Source: an uncultured Synergistales bacterium (lineage in GTDB: Bacteria; Synergistota; Synergistia; Synergistales; Aminobacteriaceae). Taken from it: a stretch of DNA of 61,530 nucleotides. Where the stretch lies: the NCBI GenBank assembly GCA_905233565.1, contig CAJOCL010000012.1, forward strand, positions 1-61,530, given 5' to 3'. The stretch's first letter is position 1. Every line of letters starts with the position of its first letter. The notes beneath the pieces were generated by a model that saw only the letters and a list, made by a program, of their open reading frames with translations, was not told where the DNA came from and did no database searches. The position numbers and the translations under genes were made by a program. Below, one piece after another: positions 46,732 through 54,955 of the stretch.

Positions 46732-48041
46732 AGGGACTGCAAGAATTTTTCTGAAATCTCAGCATTGCCGAAGAAGTTTACATGAAGATATGAGGCTAAT
46801 ATATTATTCTTGGAATAACCGCCGTAACGTGAAATTTCCGTGTTACGTCTTGTAAATTCAAACGCGCATGTATCACAATCCCGTGAAATTTCAGGCTCAA
46901 TTCTTGAGTAATGAAATTCATGTCCGCGAATGACGCTGCCTTTTGAGCATAATATATTGTCCCGTAACGCCCTGCCCGTCATGTAACCCGTAACGGCTTT
47001 TTCCGTCATGTAAGAATCAAACGGGATTGCTTCGGCCATGCTGAATTTCTGCCCGTCTGAGTTTTTTATGCTCCTGCAAAGGTACATCATTCCGCCGCAT
47101 TCGGATAACAAAGGCTTTCTGCAATCTCTGACGCTTTTTAACATTGAGGAGTTTGACGAAAGCTGTTCGGCGAAAATCTCAGGGAATCCGCCCCCAAAAA
47201 TATAGCCGTCAGCAGCCGGCAATTTATCATCATTAAGGGGGCTGAAATATATTATCTTTGCGCCAAGCTCCTCAAGAAATTTCAGGCTCTCAGGATAATA
47301 GAACGTAAAAGCATCATCACGCGCAACGCCGATACTGACATTATATTTTTTTTCGGGTTTTAAGGCTCTTACGCATGGCCTGAAATCCCCTGAAATTCTG
47401 AGAATCTCTTCGACATTAACGTTATTTTCAAACTCAATTCTTAGACGCTCAAAATCAAAATTCTTATTTTCATTTGCATTTATAAGCCCTAAATGTCTTT
47501 CAGAAATTGAAATATCACCGTTACGCCTCAAAGCTCCGAGAAATTTTATTCCCTTTTCGTTTAAGGCATCAGCGATAATTTTTTCATGATATTCTGAGGC
47601 GGTGCAGTTGAGAATGACCCCTGAAATTTTTATGTTTTTATCATATTCGCAAAATCCCATAGCTGTGGCTGCAACACTTTCACCGGCTGACTTGGCATTT
47701 ATTACGAGAATGACGGGAGAGTCAAGAAGCTCTGCGATTCTAGCAGTGCTGTTACATCCCCCGTCAAAAAGTCCCATTGCACCCTCAATAACGGCAACAT
47801 CACAGGAATTTGAAGTCATTGAAAACAATTCAAGCGTTGAATTTTCATTCATCAGCCATGTATCGAGATTATAGGCCCGACATTTCCCGGCGCGTCTCAA
47901 ATATTCCGTGTCGATGTAGTCAGGCCCCGTCTTGTAAGCGCATATCTTGAGCCCTCTTTTTCTGAGCGAGGCAAGAAGCGCACATGTTACCGTTGTTTTT
48001 CCTGAACGGCTCGAAGTTCCCGAAATGATTATTTTTTTCAC
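46716..48041 (-). CDS. cbiA: Cobyrinate a,c-diamide synthase
   Basis: Glutamine-dependent, ATP-driven amidation of cobyrinate side chains a and c in cobalamin synthesis. The 441-residue protein has an N-terminal dethiobiotin-synthetase-like P-loop (SGTSSRSGKTTVTCALL), EGAMGLFDG near 85, and a C-terminal glutamine amidotransferase domain with FGGGFPEIF, the nucleophile Cys in LSECGGMMYL near 315 and a late HEFHYS. It starts 3 bases after thiT, so it is under the TPP riboswitch at 48598-48682. Confidence 0.92.
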   Translation of the reverse strand: MKKIIISGTSSRSGKTTVTCALLASLRKRGLKICAYKTGPDYIDTEYLRRAGKCRAYNLDTWLMNENSTLELFSMTSNSCDVAVIEGAMGLFDGGCNSTARIAELLDSPVILVINAKSAGESVAATAMGFCEYDKNIKISGVILNCTASEYHEKIIADALNEKGIKFLGALRRNGDISISERHLGLINANENKNFDFERLRIEFENNVNVEEILRISGDFRPCVRALKPEKKYNVSIGVARDDAFTFYYPESLKFLEELGAKIIYFSPLNDDKLPAADGYIFGGGFPEIFAEQLSSNSSMLKSVRDCRKPLLSECGGMMYLCRSIKNSDGQKFSMAEAIPFDSYMTEKAVTGYMTGRALRDNILCSKGSVIRGHEFHYSRIEPEISRDCDTCAFEFTRRNTEISRYGGYSKNNILASYLHVNFFGNAEISEKFLQSLQSSS

Positions 48042-48044
48042 GGG

Positions 48045-48554
48045 TTATAACGCTAATTCACGCTCCAGGATTTTCCAAAGCAGAAGCGCCGCGATCCCTG
48101 AAATTAAGTATTTAATTCCAAGAACAGGAGCGTTGTACATGAATGAATATACCCAGACATTCTGGCCTTCAGGTGCATATTGAGCAAAGAATATAACGCC
48201 TGATAATACGCTTGAAGCCGTCATCCCTGCCCATGCAACTATAAGACCGAGCCAGAAGGGGTGAATGTCAGCAAGCCCGACAAAAGCATAAGCCAGAGGG
48301 TAATCAAGAATTACCTGAACGGGGTGAAAGAAATAGCCGCCAAGCAAAATTCTTAATACTCCGTTGAGCGCACCGATCTGTATTCCCCATTTCCAGCCCC
48401 TTCGGTAAGTGAATAAAATTAACGGTACAAGCTCAAAATCGACCGAGCCGCCCTGAGGCATGGTGAAGAGATTAATTTTTGTAAGAACGAATGAAAGCGC
48501 GAGGCACAAAGCCCCTTCGGTGAGAATAACCGTTTTTCTGTGTTGTGAAATCAT
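48045..48554 (-). CDS. thiT: Energy-coupling factor thiamine transporter S component
   Basis: A 169-residue membrane protein with about six helices that captures thiamine for an ECF-type transporter. LSFVLTKINLFTMPQGGSVDFELVPLI near residue 20 and YPLAYAFVGLAD near 90 are typical ThiT segments. The TPP riboswitch just upstream independently supports a thiamine role. Its start has AGGAGG about 9 bases upstream. The ATPase and T components are not in the window. Confidence 0.9.
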   Translation of the reverse strand: MISQHRKTVILTEGALCLALSFVLTKINLFTMPQGGSVDFELVPLILFTYRRGWKWGIQIGALNGVLRILLGGYFFHPVQVILDYPLAYAFVGLADIHPFWLGLIVAWAGMTASSVLSGVIFFAQYAPEGQNVWVYSFMYNAPVLGIKYLISGIAALLLWKILERELAL

Positions 48555-48597
48555 AATAAAAAATTCCTCCTGTCATAAAAAATTCGGGGGAAGTTCT

Positions 48598-48682
48598 CTG
48601 CTCCCTGCGCCGGAATTACCCGGATCAGGTTCAAAGGGTCGACACGTTTTTGTGTCCTCTCAGCGTAAACAAGCTCCCCTGA
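48598..48682 (-). promoter_or_regulatory. TPP riboswitch (THI element)
   Basis: Read on the minus strand, the conserved parts are GGGGAGC, GCTGAGAG, CCCTTTGAACCTGAT, GGGTAAT and the closing GGGAG, in the standard order for a thiamine pyrophosphate aptamer. It controls thiT-cbiA. A weak hairpin followed by TTTTTT lies between the aptamer and the AGGAGG ribosome site, so control could be by termination or by masking the site; I cannot tell which. Confidence 0.96.
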
Positions 48683-48790
48683 TTTGTTGATATTATATAT
48701 TATATATTTATTTTCGCTAGAGTGTTTCGTCATGAATGATAAAATATAAAAAATATGTATTGAACGAGACTGCAATAGATACGATTTCTG

Positions 48791-49006
48791 TTAAATTTTT
48801 ATTAGTAAATTATTCGCCCCGAAAATCGGCGTGTAAATAACTTCTTTAGGCATTTTCAAAATAATAGAAAGCTCAACTTTTTCTTCAAGGGTGCTAAGAA
48901 ATTTATAATACTCTTTGATATTTAATGTTTTACAGTCATCACGCATACGAATTATTAAATCTTTGTTCGTTGCTACAAGTCGAACATTAATACTTTCTTT
49001 CAGCAT
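48791..49006 (-). CDS. Small hypothetical protein
   Basis: A 71-residue open frame starting MLKESINVRLVATNKDLIIRM. It is charged at the start and has hydrophobic beta-like segments at the end. No ribosome binding site is visible, but a TATAAT sits about 10 bases before the ATG, so a nearly leaderless message is possible. It lies alone between the riboswitch leader and dcd. I do not recognise a family. Confidence 0.4.
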   Translation of the reverse strand: MLKESINVRLVATNKDLIIRMRDDCKTLNIKEYYKFLSTLEEKVELSIILKMPKEVIYTPIFGANNLLIKI

Positions 49007-49084
49007 TTTTTAATATTATATAACCTGACTGATAAGAAAATTAAAGTCCGGCGTGCAATAGCAATAAGATACGCTAAAACAAAA

Positions 49085-49093
49085 TGATATAAT
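49085..49093 (+). promoter_or_regulatory. Extended -10 promoter for dcd
   Basis: TGATATAAT is a perfect extended -10 (TG at 49085-49086, TATAAT at 49088-49093), 30 bases before the dcd ATG, followed by AAGGAGA. It probably drives dcd-nadK-recN. Confidence 0.6.
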
Positions 49094-49122
49094 TTCATGC
49101 AAAAAGGAGAGTTAAATTAAAA

Positions 49123-49644
49123 ATGATACTGTCAGGCCTTGAGATAAAAAATCATATAGGCCGTGAAATAATAATAGATCCGTTCGATGAGAAGCGTTTG
49201 AACCCTAACAGTTATAATCTCTCACTTCATAATGAGCTTTTAGTCTACACTAACGAAATACTCGACATGAAAAGCGATAACCCGTCAGAAAAAATATCAA
49301 TCCCCTCTGAAGGCCTTATGCTTAAACCCGGAAAATTATATCTTGCTAGAACTGTTGAATACACAAAAACTGAAGGTTACATCCCCATGCTGGAGGGCAG
49401 GTCTTCAATAGGCAGGCTCGGAATATGTATTCATGTTACTGCAGGTTTCGGGGATGTCGGGTTTGCGGGTTATTGGACGCTTGAATTATTCTGCGTTCAG
49501 CCCGTGAGAATATATGCAGGTGTCCAGATTGCCCAGATTTATTATCACACAATAACAAAGCCTTATGAAGCATACACTAAGGGGAAATACCAGAACAACA
49601 CGGGCATTCAGACAAGCATGTTATATAAAGACTTTGCGATATAA
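49123..49644 (+). CDS. dcd: dCTP deaminase
   Basis: Converts dCTP to dUTP for thymidylate synthesis. In 173 residues it has RLNPNSYNLSLH near 25, LEGRSSIGRLG with the conserved Arg-Ser, HVTAGFGDVGFAG and the C-terminal YQNNTGIQTS. These are family marks; whether it is mono- or bifunctional (with dUTPase) is not clear from the sequence. AAGGAGA lies 14 bases before the ATG. nadK follows after 38 bases. Confidence 0.92.
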   Translation: MILSGLEIKNHIGREIIIDPFDEKRLNPNSYNLSLHNELLVYTNEILDMKSDNPSEKISIPSEGLMLKPGKLYLARTVEYTKTEGYIPMLEGRSSIGRLGICIHVTAGFGDVGFAGYWTLELFCVQPVRIYAGVQIAQIYYHTITKPYEAYTKGKYQNNTGIQTSMLYKDFAI

Positions 49645-49682
49645 TAATCACTCATTCATATTGACAGGGAGATTTTGAAACC

Positions 49683-50543
49683 GTGAAGAATTTGGGATTA
49701 ATCGTAAATCTGCGCAAGCCTGAAGCCGTAAGCATGGCCGGCAAGTTACTGCAGTGGGGAAAAGATAATAACTGTCCCTTCCTTCTGCCTCATCATGAAG
49801 CCAGTGCATTGACAACGGCAGGGCTTGACGATGAACAATGGCTAAAAACGGTTAAACTTGCTGTCGTTATCGGCGGTGACGGTACTTTCCTACGTGCTGC
49901 GCGTTACATAATGGGAACGGATATTATACTTCACGGTATTAACATGGGGCATTTAGGCTTTTTAGCTTCAAGCAGGCCAGACGAGTACGAGCATGATTTA
50001 AGAAATATATTAGATGATAATTTTGAAATATTAGAAAGACGCGTGCTTAAATGCGTACTTTACCGGGACAATTCACCGTTACACAATATATACGCCCTTA
50101 ATGACGTTGTTTTGTCGACAAACGCAATTGCAAGGCTGCTTAACATTGAAATTCTATTCAACTATAAAAATTTCTGCGAAATGCCCGCCGACGGTGCAAT
50201 AATTTCAACTCCTACAGGTTCAACGGCTTATGCACTTTCAGCAGGAGGCCCCGTCATTCCCCCTCATATGAATGCAATGATACTCGCTCCGCTCTGCGCT
50301 CACACGTTATATTCAAGGCCGCTGATAGCCGCTGAAGATGACTGCATATCGCTTATTCCTAAGGGAACATCAAGGGATATTATGCTTACTCAGGACGGAC
50401 AATTAGCGTATGAAGTTCTGCCGGGCGACAGGCTTGACGTAAGATTATCGCAGAGCAAGAAAATAAGAACCGTAAACCTTCCCGGACACAGCTTTCTTGA
50501 TATAGTCCGCGAAAAATTGGGCTGGGGTCAGGCGTTCAGATAG
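49683..50543 (+). CDS. nadK: NAD kinase
   Basis: ATP-dependent phosphorylation of NAD to NADP. The 286-residue product has VIGGDGTFLRAAR near 61 (the GGDG catalytic motif), GINMGHLGFLA, LNDVVLS and STPTGSTAYALSAGGP, all conserved. The start is GTG at 49683, with AGGGAG upstream. Its stop shares a base with the recN GTG start (TAGTG), a common coupling. Confidence 0.94.
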   Translation: MKNLGLIVNLRKPEAVSMAGKLLQWGKDNNCPFLLPHHEASALTTAGLDDEQWLKTVKLAVVIGGDGTFLRAARYIMGTDIILHGINMGHLGFLASSRPDEYEHDLRNILDDNFEILERRVLKCVLYRDNSPLHNIYALNDVVLSTNAIARLLNIEILFNYKNFCEMPADGAIISTPTGSTAYALSAGGPVIPPHMNAMILAPLCAHTLYSRPLIAAEDDCISLIPKGTSRDIMLTQDGQLAYEVLPGDRLDVRLSQSKKIRTVNLPGHSFLDIVREKLGWGQAFR

Positions 50544-52120
50544 TGATTGAGCATTTAATCATTCATAACATCGGCGGAATTAAAAACGCTGAATTAGAGT
50601 TCACAGGCGGCCTTAACGTCATTACGGGCGAGAGCGGCGCGGGAAAATCAAGCGTTGTCCGTTCGCTCGAATTGCTGACGGGAAGCAGGGGAAGCGCGAA
50701 ATTCATACGTGCAGGCGAGGAAAAAGGAACCGTTGAAGCCGAATTTTCAGAATGTACGGTTATGAGGGAAATTCTCAGCACGGGACGTTCAAGGGCAAAA
50801 ATTGACGGGATAAGCTCAGGTCTGAACGAGTGTTCGGAACGGGTAAATTCACTGGTAAGAATACAGAGCCAGTTTGCACAGATTGAACTTCTTGAACCCC
50901 AAAGACAATTGGCAATGCTTGATTCATGTCTTCCCGAAAAGATAAAGCGCGAAACAATCCCGGAATTTCAGAAAATTTATGACAAGGCAAGCGCGAGTAC
51001 GAGAGAGTTACGGGCTATCAAAAAACGGCGCAACGAGATCGAACGGAAATATTCAAACGCCCGTGAAATTTTTGAACTTGTTAAAATTTCAAAGCCCGAA
51101 TCAGGTCTTGAGCTGAGACTTGAGACGGCACTGTCAGACGTTACGCACAGAATTTCAAAACGTGAACGAGCTAAAGAAAGCCTTGACTTATTAACGGGCG
51201 GACTGTCTGAACGCGGATTAATCGGCAGCACTGAGAACAATTTCGAGACGCTTTACGGCTTTATGAATGACGATGAGGCCGAAAAGGTAAGACAATCATT
51301 TGAAATCCTCTATAATTCCCTGAAAAATCTTCCCGACATGAACAACGACAGCGACAATATATTACATGATGAGATTGAGGCAAGGTTAGGAGCTTTAAGA
51401 CGCTTAAAAAGATTAAGCAATATTCATGACGAGGGAGAATTGTCGGCGTACTGCGATGAGATTTATAAATCCCTTGAGTGGCTCGAAAAGAGTTATCCTG
51501 AGCTTGAGGAACTGTCTAAACGTTCATTAAACGAAAAGAAACTAGCCAACGCCCTCGCTATGGAAATCCGCAGCGAAAGGCACAAAGCCGCCGAAATTTT
51601 GACACTCAGAGTTAATAAGCTGCTTTCAGAATTGGCCATGTCAGGAATAAATTTCAGCATAAATTTCACTGGACTTCAGAAATTACGGCGTGACGGTGCT
51701 GACGATGTCGAATTTTTGCTGACTGACGGAACAAGGACGGGGCGGGTTGATAAAATCGCGTCGGGCGGTGAATTGAGCCGTCTTCTTTTAGCGCTTCAGC
51801 TCTCACTGCCTGAAGAGTGGCTCCCGTCATCAATAGTCTTTGATGAAGTTGAGGCCGGTTTAGGGGGAAAAGCGGCGGTGCTTTCAGGATTACAGTTAAA
51901 GGAACTGTCAAAAAAATGTCAGGTCATCCTCGTAACTCATGAGGCCTCAATAGCGGCACTCGGAGATACTCACATACTCATTCAGAAAACTAATGACGGT
52001 GCAATTATGCATAACATTGAAGGCTCTGAAAGGGTCAGCGAGATTGCAAGGATGCTTTCAGGTTCGCCGGAAATGAATGAGGCTCTCGAACACGCTAAAA
52101 CCCTGCTCAATATGTCTTGA
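50543..52120 (+). CDS. recN: DNA repair ATPase RecN
   Basis: SMC-like protein for double-strand break repair, 525 residues. Walker A GESGAGKSSV is near residue 30; a long coiled coil fills the middle (about 140-350); the ABC signature is in ASGGELSRLLLAL near 410 and Walker B in SIVFDEVEAGLGG near 432. Somewhat shorter than usual RecN (about 550). It starts at the overlapping GTG. The 3' end overlaps the convergent cupin gene by 14 bases. Confidence 0.94.
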   Translation: MIEHLIIHNIGGIKNAELEFTGGLNVITGESGAGKSSVVRSLELLTGSRGSAKFIRAGEEKGTVEAEFSECTVMREILSTGRSRAKIDGISSGLNECSERVNSLVRIQSQFAQIELLEPQRQLAMLDSCLPEKIKRETIPEFQKIYDKASASTRELRAIKKRRNEIERKYSNAREIFELVKISKPESGLELRLETALSDVTHRISKRERAKESLDLLTGGLSERGLIGSTENNFETLYGFMNDDEAEKVRQSFEILYNSLKNLPDMNNDSDNILHDEIEARLGALRRLKRLSNIHDEGELSAYCDEIYKSLEWLEKSYPELEELSKRSLNEKKLANALAMEIRSERHKAAEILTLRVNKLLSELAMSGINFSINFTGLQKLRRDGADDVEFLLTDGTRTGRVDKIASGGELSRLLLALQLSLPEEWLPSSIVFDEVEAGLGGKAAVLSGLQLKELSKKCQVILVTHEASIAALGDTHILIQKTNDGAIMHNIEGSERVSEIARMLSGSPEMNEALEHAKTLLNMS

Positions 52121-52442
52121 AAACCGTGATCCATACACATTGCGGCACTTCGGACGTAAAATCAACCCTGTGCCTTACATGTTCAGGGATAATAACCCAG
52201 TCTCCTGCATTCATCGTTAATTTTCCGTCTTCAAACTCAAGAACCGCGCTGCCCTGAATTACTGCTGCAAACTCGCATTCATTCTGATCGTACCAGAAAT
52301 CAGACGGCGATTTATGACCCTGAGAGACAATTCTTTCAACGCGCAGAGAACTTGAAGCCCCCGACATAAGGATTTCGAGATATTCATCATCACCTTTTTT
52401 TACGGGTGAAAACAAGTTCCCTGTTTTAATAATTTCTTTCAT
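52107..52442 (-). CDS. Cupin-domain protein
   Basis: A 111-residue single-domain cupin. The segment around ECEFAAVIQGSAVLEFEDGK contains the first cupin motif with the usual His mostly replaced, and GDWVIIPEHVRHRVDF the second with PxHxRH. This small group often binds a metal and a small carboxylate or sugar ligand, but no function is assigned. The gene overlaps recN tail to tail. Confidence 0.78.
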   Translation of the reverse strand: MKEIIKTGNLFSPVKKGDDEYLEILMSGASSSLRVERIVSQGHKSPSDFWYDQNECEFAAVIQGSAVLEFEDGKLTMNAGDWVIIPEHVRHRVDFTSEVPQCVWITVFKTY

Positions 52443-52467
52443 GGTTATATTTTTTGCCCCAGTGGGT

Positions 52468-52500
52468 CGTCCCTGAGAGCATTAAATGCCGACAGGGACG
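52468..52500. other. Hairpin in the gap before the cupin gene
   Basis: CGTCCCTG (52468-52475) pairs with CAGGGACG (52493-52500). There is no T run on either side, so it does not look like a simple terminator. It lies between the surface peptidase and the cupin gene on the minus strand. The rest of the gap shows nothing clear. Confidence 0.4.
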
Positions 52501-52547
52501 TTGAGGCTGATTAGACACATTTGCGAGAAGTGATCATTAAGTTTATA

Positions 52548-54866
52548 TTACTTCTCTGCTTTTGCTGCGTTCTTTTTTGCTGAAATCATCATTAAAGCGC
52601 ACACAATCCCGAACGCTCCGAACATTCCTGAATTACAGCCGCTTGAGCTTGAGCCTACACCGATCGGCTCTGAAGGGTCAGGGTCAGTTTCAGGAGTTAC
52701 GGGAGGTACAGGATCAAGCGGATCTTTTTCGGGATCGTCTCCGCCCTCCGAGTCAGTGATCGTCATCGGTGAAAGCTGACCGACAACGGCGTAACCCTCT
52801 GCACTATCTTCTGCGGCGTAATACGGCTGATAATGTCCAACGGGAAGTCTGAGGCTGTCAGCGTCAATCTCTATATTTCCCTCAGCATCAACAACTGCAA
52901 CCGTTGCCTTGTAGGTAGGGAAGTAGAAGCCGTCAACTTCAAAATATCCCTCAGGCTTGTAACCGGCAGGATATAACGGGTCAATCTCAAAAACGGGCTG
53001 TGAATATCCCTGTTTGCTCTGCTGTTCGGGCGTATTTTCAAAGAACTCGTTTTCATAAGTCATGAAAATGTCTACGCTCATACCCTCAGCGAGTAAGTTG
53101 CCGTCATTGTCTATTACCGGGTGGGTTATTACACGGCCGACATATTTTGTCCCGTCTTCATCAATAATTTTTGCCATGATGTCTTCAGAGATTGTTATCT
53201 CAGGAAGGCTCTCGACATAAACACCGTCAATAGATTTAATGTCGTCATTCGCCGTTGAGTTCTTTGCCTCGGTAGTATCATACTTTGTCAATACTTTTAT
53301 GCAGGCATTTACAGGCTCATGAATGGTTTTGTCTTTGCTCGGGAAGGTGTTAGATGCGCCGTTAATCCAGTAGTAATCACCAGCATCAGCATCGATGACA
53401 TACAGGAAATAAGATTCGCCATCAAAGGCTACAGCGTAATCAGTATCGCCGTTGCTGCGCTCTTCAGTTGCTATTGCATACTGATAACCATCGCCGTTAT
53501 CTGCCCTTATAAGCACTCCGAAATAATCTCCGCTTTCAAAGCCCTCAAAACTGCTCGTGTCAACAGAGATCGGCAGCGTGTGATAACCTGCAAACGGGTA
53601 AGTATGCCCTTCAGAAGAATATACAAGCTCTCCGCTGACGATAGCGTTATAATCAAGGCTGACTACCCTGTCAAAACTTGTCAGATCTAACTGATTAGAT
53701 TCATCGCCGAATGCAGGGTGTTCAGGGCCGTAATTATAAATGAAGACATCAACACTGGCATTGTTAGCGGTCGTGTAAAATCCGACTTCTACGGGGATTT
53801 CGTTGTTGTTCGTGGCTTTGAAAATGTTCACAGCTGAGTCTGCACCGTTACCGCCCCATGTTCCAACCCAGCCTAAGTCATCATATCCATAGACTTTTAC
53901 GTCAGGGCTTACGTTTGTGACAGTGATTGCCGTACCGTCATAGAAAAACTGTTCGTATGACATCCAGAAGTAGCCGGTGGGCTTTCCATCGTCGCTGATA
54001 CTTCCGTCAAACTCTCCCCATGAATTACGGATGAGCCACGCGCCGGGTTTTGAGGGCTTATCTGCTGAGCTGAAGTTGTCAACGGAGTAATTATCATCCC
54101 AGCCGATAACAGTTACAACGTGATTCGTCTCGTCAGCAGGTTTGTCAGTCGGTTCATGGCTTTTTTCAGGACCTGAATAGTAATACGCTCCCGTTTCAGG
54201 ATTCATAAAGCGTTCATCATCGGCATGATAGTATGCTATCGCAACTCCGCCCTTTTCCATTATGAGGCGTTTCAGGTCGGCAGAAGCATTTTTGTACATG
54301 TAAGATTCCTGGTTATCAATTACGTGCATGAATGACGCGTCAGTAATCCTCAGTCTTGTAGTGTATTGATCATGTGATTTTATGGTCATTCCGAAGAGAT
54401 CCGCACTTGTTACGGGATAGGGGAGATCTGCAGACGTTACGGGGCCGAAATCAGTTCCGCGTGTCATTAAGGCTACTGCTTTGAGGGCATTTCCGCCTAT
54501 CAAGACATCAGAACTTTCCGGGAACTTTACTAATTTTTTATCCTTAACGGTGCTGAAAAGCTGTTTGCGTTCAAGACCCATTCTCGTAAAATAAGCGATG
54601 TACATTTCTGAAAGATTGACATCAAGGCTTGTTGTTCCGAGAACGCTTGCTATATGGTCATTGCTGACCCGCAGAAGATAATTCGTTTCCATTGCTGCAA
54701 CTACAGGGAACGTCCAGCATGTTCCCCAGCCGCCCTGATTTTTTATCGGCGGTACAATGCCGTAACTGCTTCTGAGGTCGAACGACACAGGCAGGTCATC
54801 AGCCGCATAACTCACGGCCGTGAGCGAGAGAACAAGTATCAACATCAACGCTAATTTTTGTTTCAT
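52548..54866 (-). CDS. Papain-like surface peptidase with lectin-like domain and Synergist-CTERM tail
   Basis: A 772-residue exported C1A-type cysteine peptidase. Signal peptide 1-21; mature part starts FDLRSSYG. Catalytic residues: Gln44, Cys50 (GGWGTCWTF), His249 (TNHVVTVIGW), Asn281 (WLIRNSWG). A lectin-like domain of the type found with bacterial C1A peptidases follows at about 325-480 (GWVGTWGGN). The tail has a Pro/Asp/Glu linker, then SSSSGCNSG, a hydrophobic stretch and lysines, matching the Synergist-CTERM signal. This suggests a protein held at the cell surface that may act on gut or environmental proteins. Confidence 0.9.
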   Translation of the reverse strand: MKQKLALMLILVLSLTAVSYAADDLPVSFDLRSSYGIVPPIKNQGGWGTCWTFPVVAAMETNYLLRVSNDHIASVLGTTSLDVNLSEMYIAYFTRMGLERKQLFSTVKDKKLVKFPESSDVLIGGNALKAVALMTRGTDFGPVTSADLPYPVTSADLFGMTIKSHDQYTTRLRITDASFMHVIDNQESYMYKNASADLKRLIMEKGGVAIAYYHADDERFMNPETGAYYYSGPEKSHEPTDKPADETNHVVTVIGWDDNYSVDNFSSADKPSKPGAWLIRNSWGEFDGSISDDGKPTGYFWMSYEQFFYDGTAITVTNVSPDVKVYGYDDLGWVGTWGGNGADSAVNIFKATNNNEIPVEVGFYTTANNASVDVFIYNYGPEHPAFGDESNQLDLTSFDRVVSLDYNAIVSGELVYSSEGHTYPFAGYHTLPISVDTSSFEGFESGDYFGVLIRADNGDGYQYAIATEERSNGDTDYAVAFDGESYFLYVIDADAGDYYWINGASNTFPSKDKTIHEPVNACIKVLTKYDTTEAKNSTANDDIKSIDGVYVESLPEITISEDIMAKIIDEDGTKYVGRVITHPVIDNDGNLLAEGMSVDIFMTYENEFFENTPEQQSKQGYSQPVFEIDPLYPAGYKPEGYFEVDGFYFPTYKATVAVVDAEGNIEIDADSLRLPVGHYQPYYAAEDSAEGYAVVGQLSPMTITDSEGGDDPEKDPLDPVPPVTPETDPDPSEPIGVGSSSSGCNSGMFGAFGIVCALMMISAKKNAAKAEK

Positions 54867-54896
54867 TGAAAATTCTTCCTTTCTAAAAAAATTCCT

Positions 54897-54930
54897 AAAA
54901 AAATTCCCGCAGGATAAAAACCTACGGGAG
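54897..54930 (-). terminator. Terminator after the FG-GAP Synergist-CTERM gene
   Basis: On the minus strand CCCGTAGG and CCTGCGGG form an 8-bp stem with a T/A loop, followed by TTTTTTT. It lies between the two Synergist-CTERM genes, so the peptidase gene has its own promoter or relies on readthrough. Confidence 0.85.
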
Positions 54931-54955
54931 TATATTTTATCACGGTTTAACTCAA

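Noticed and set aside
52468-52500. Terminator for the surface peptidase
   Set aside because: The stem is good but no T run follows on either strand, so it was listed only as a hairpin.
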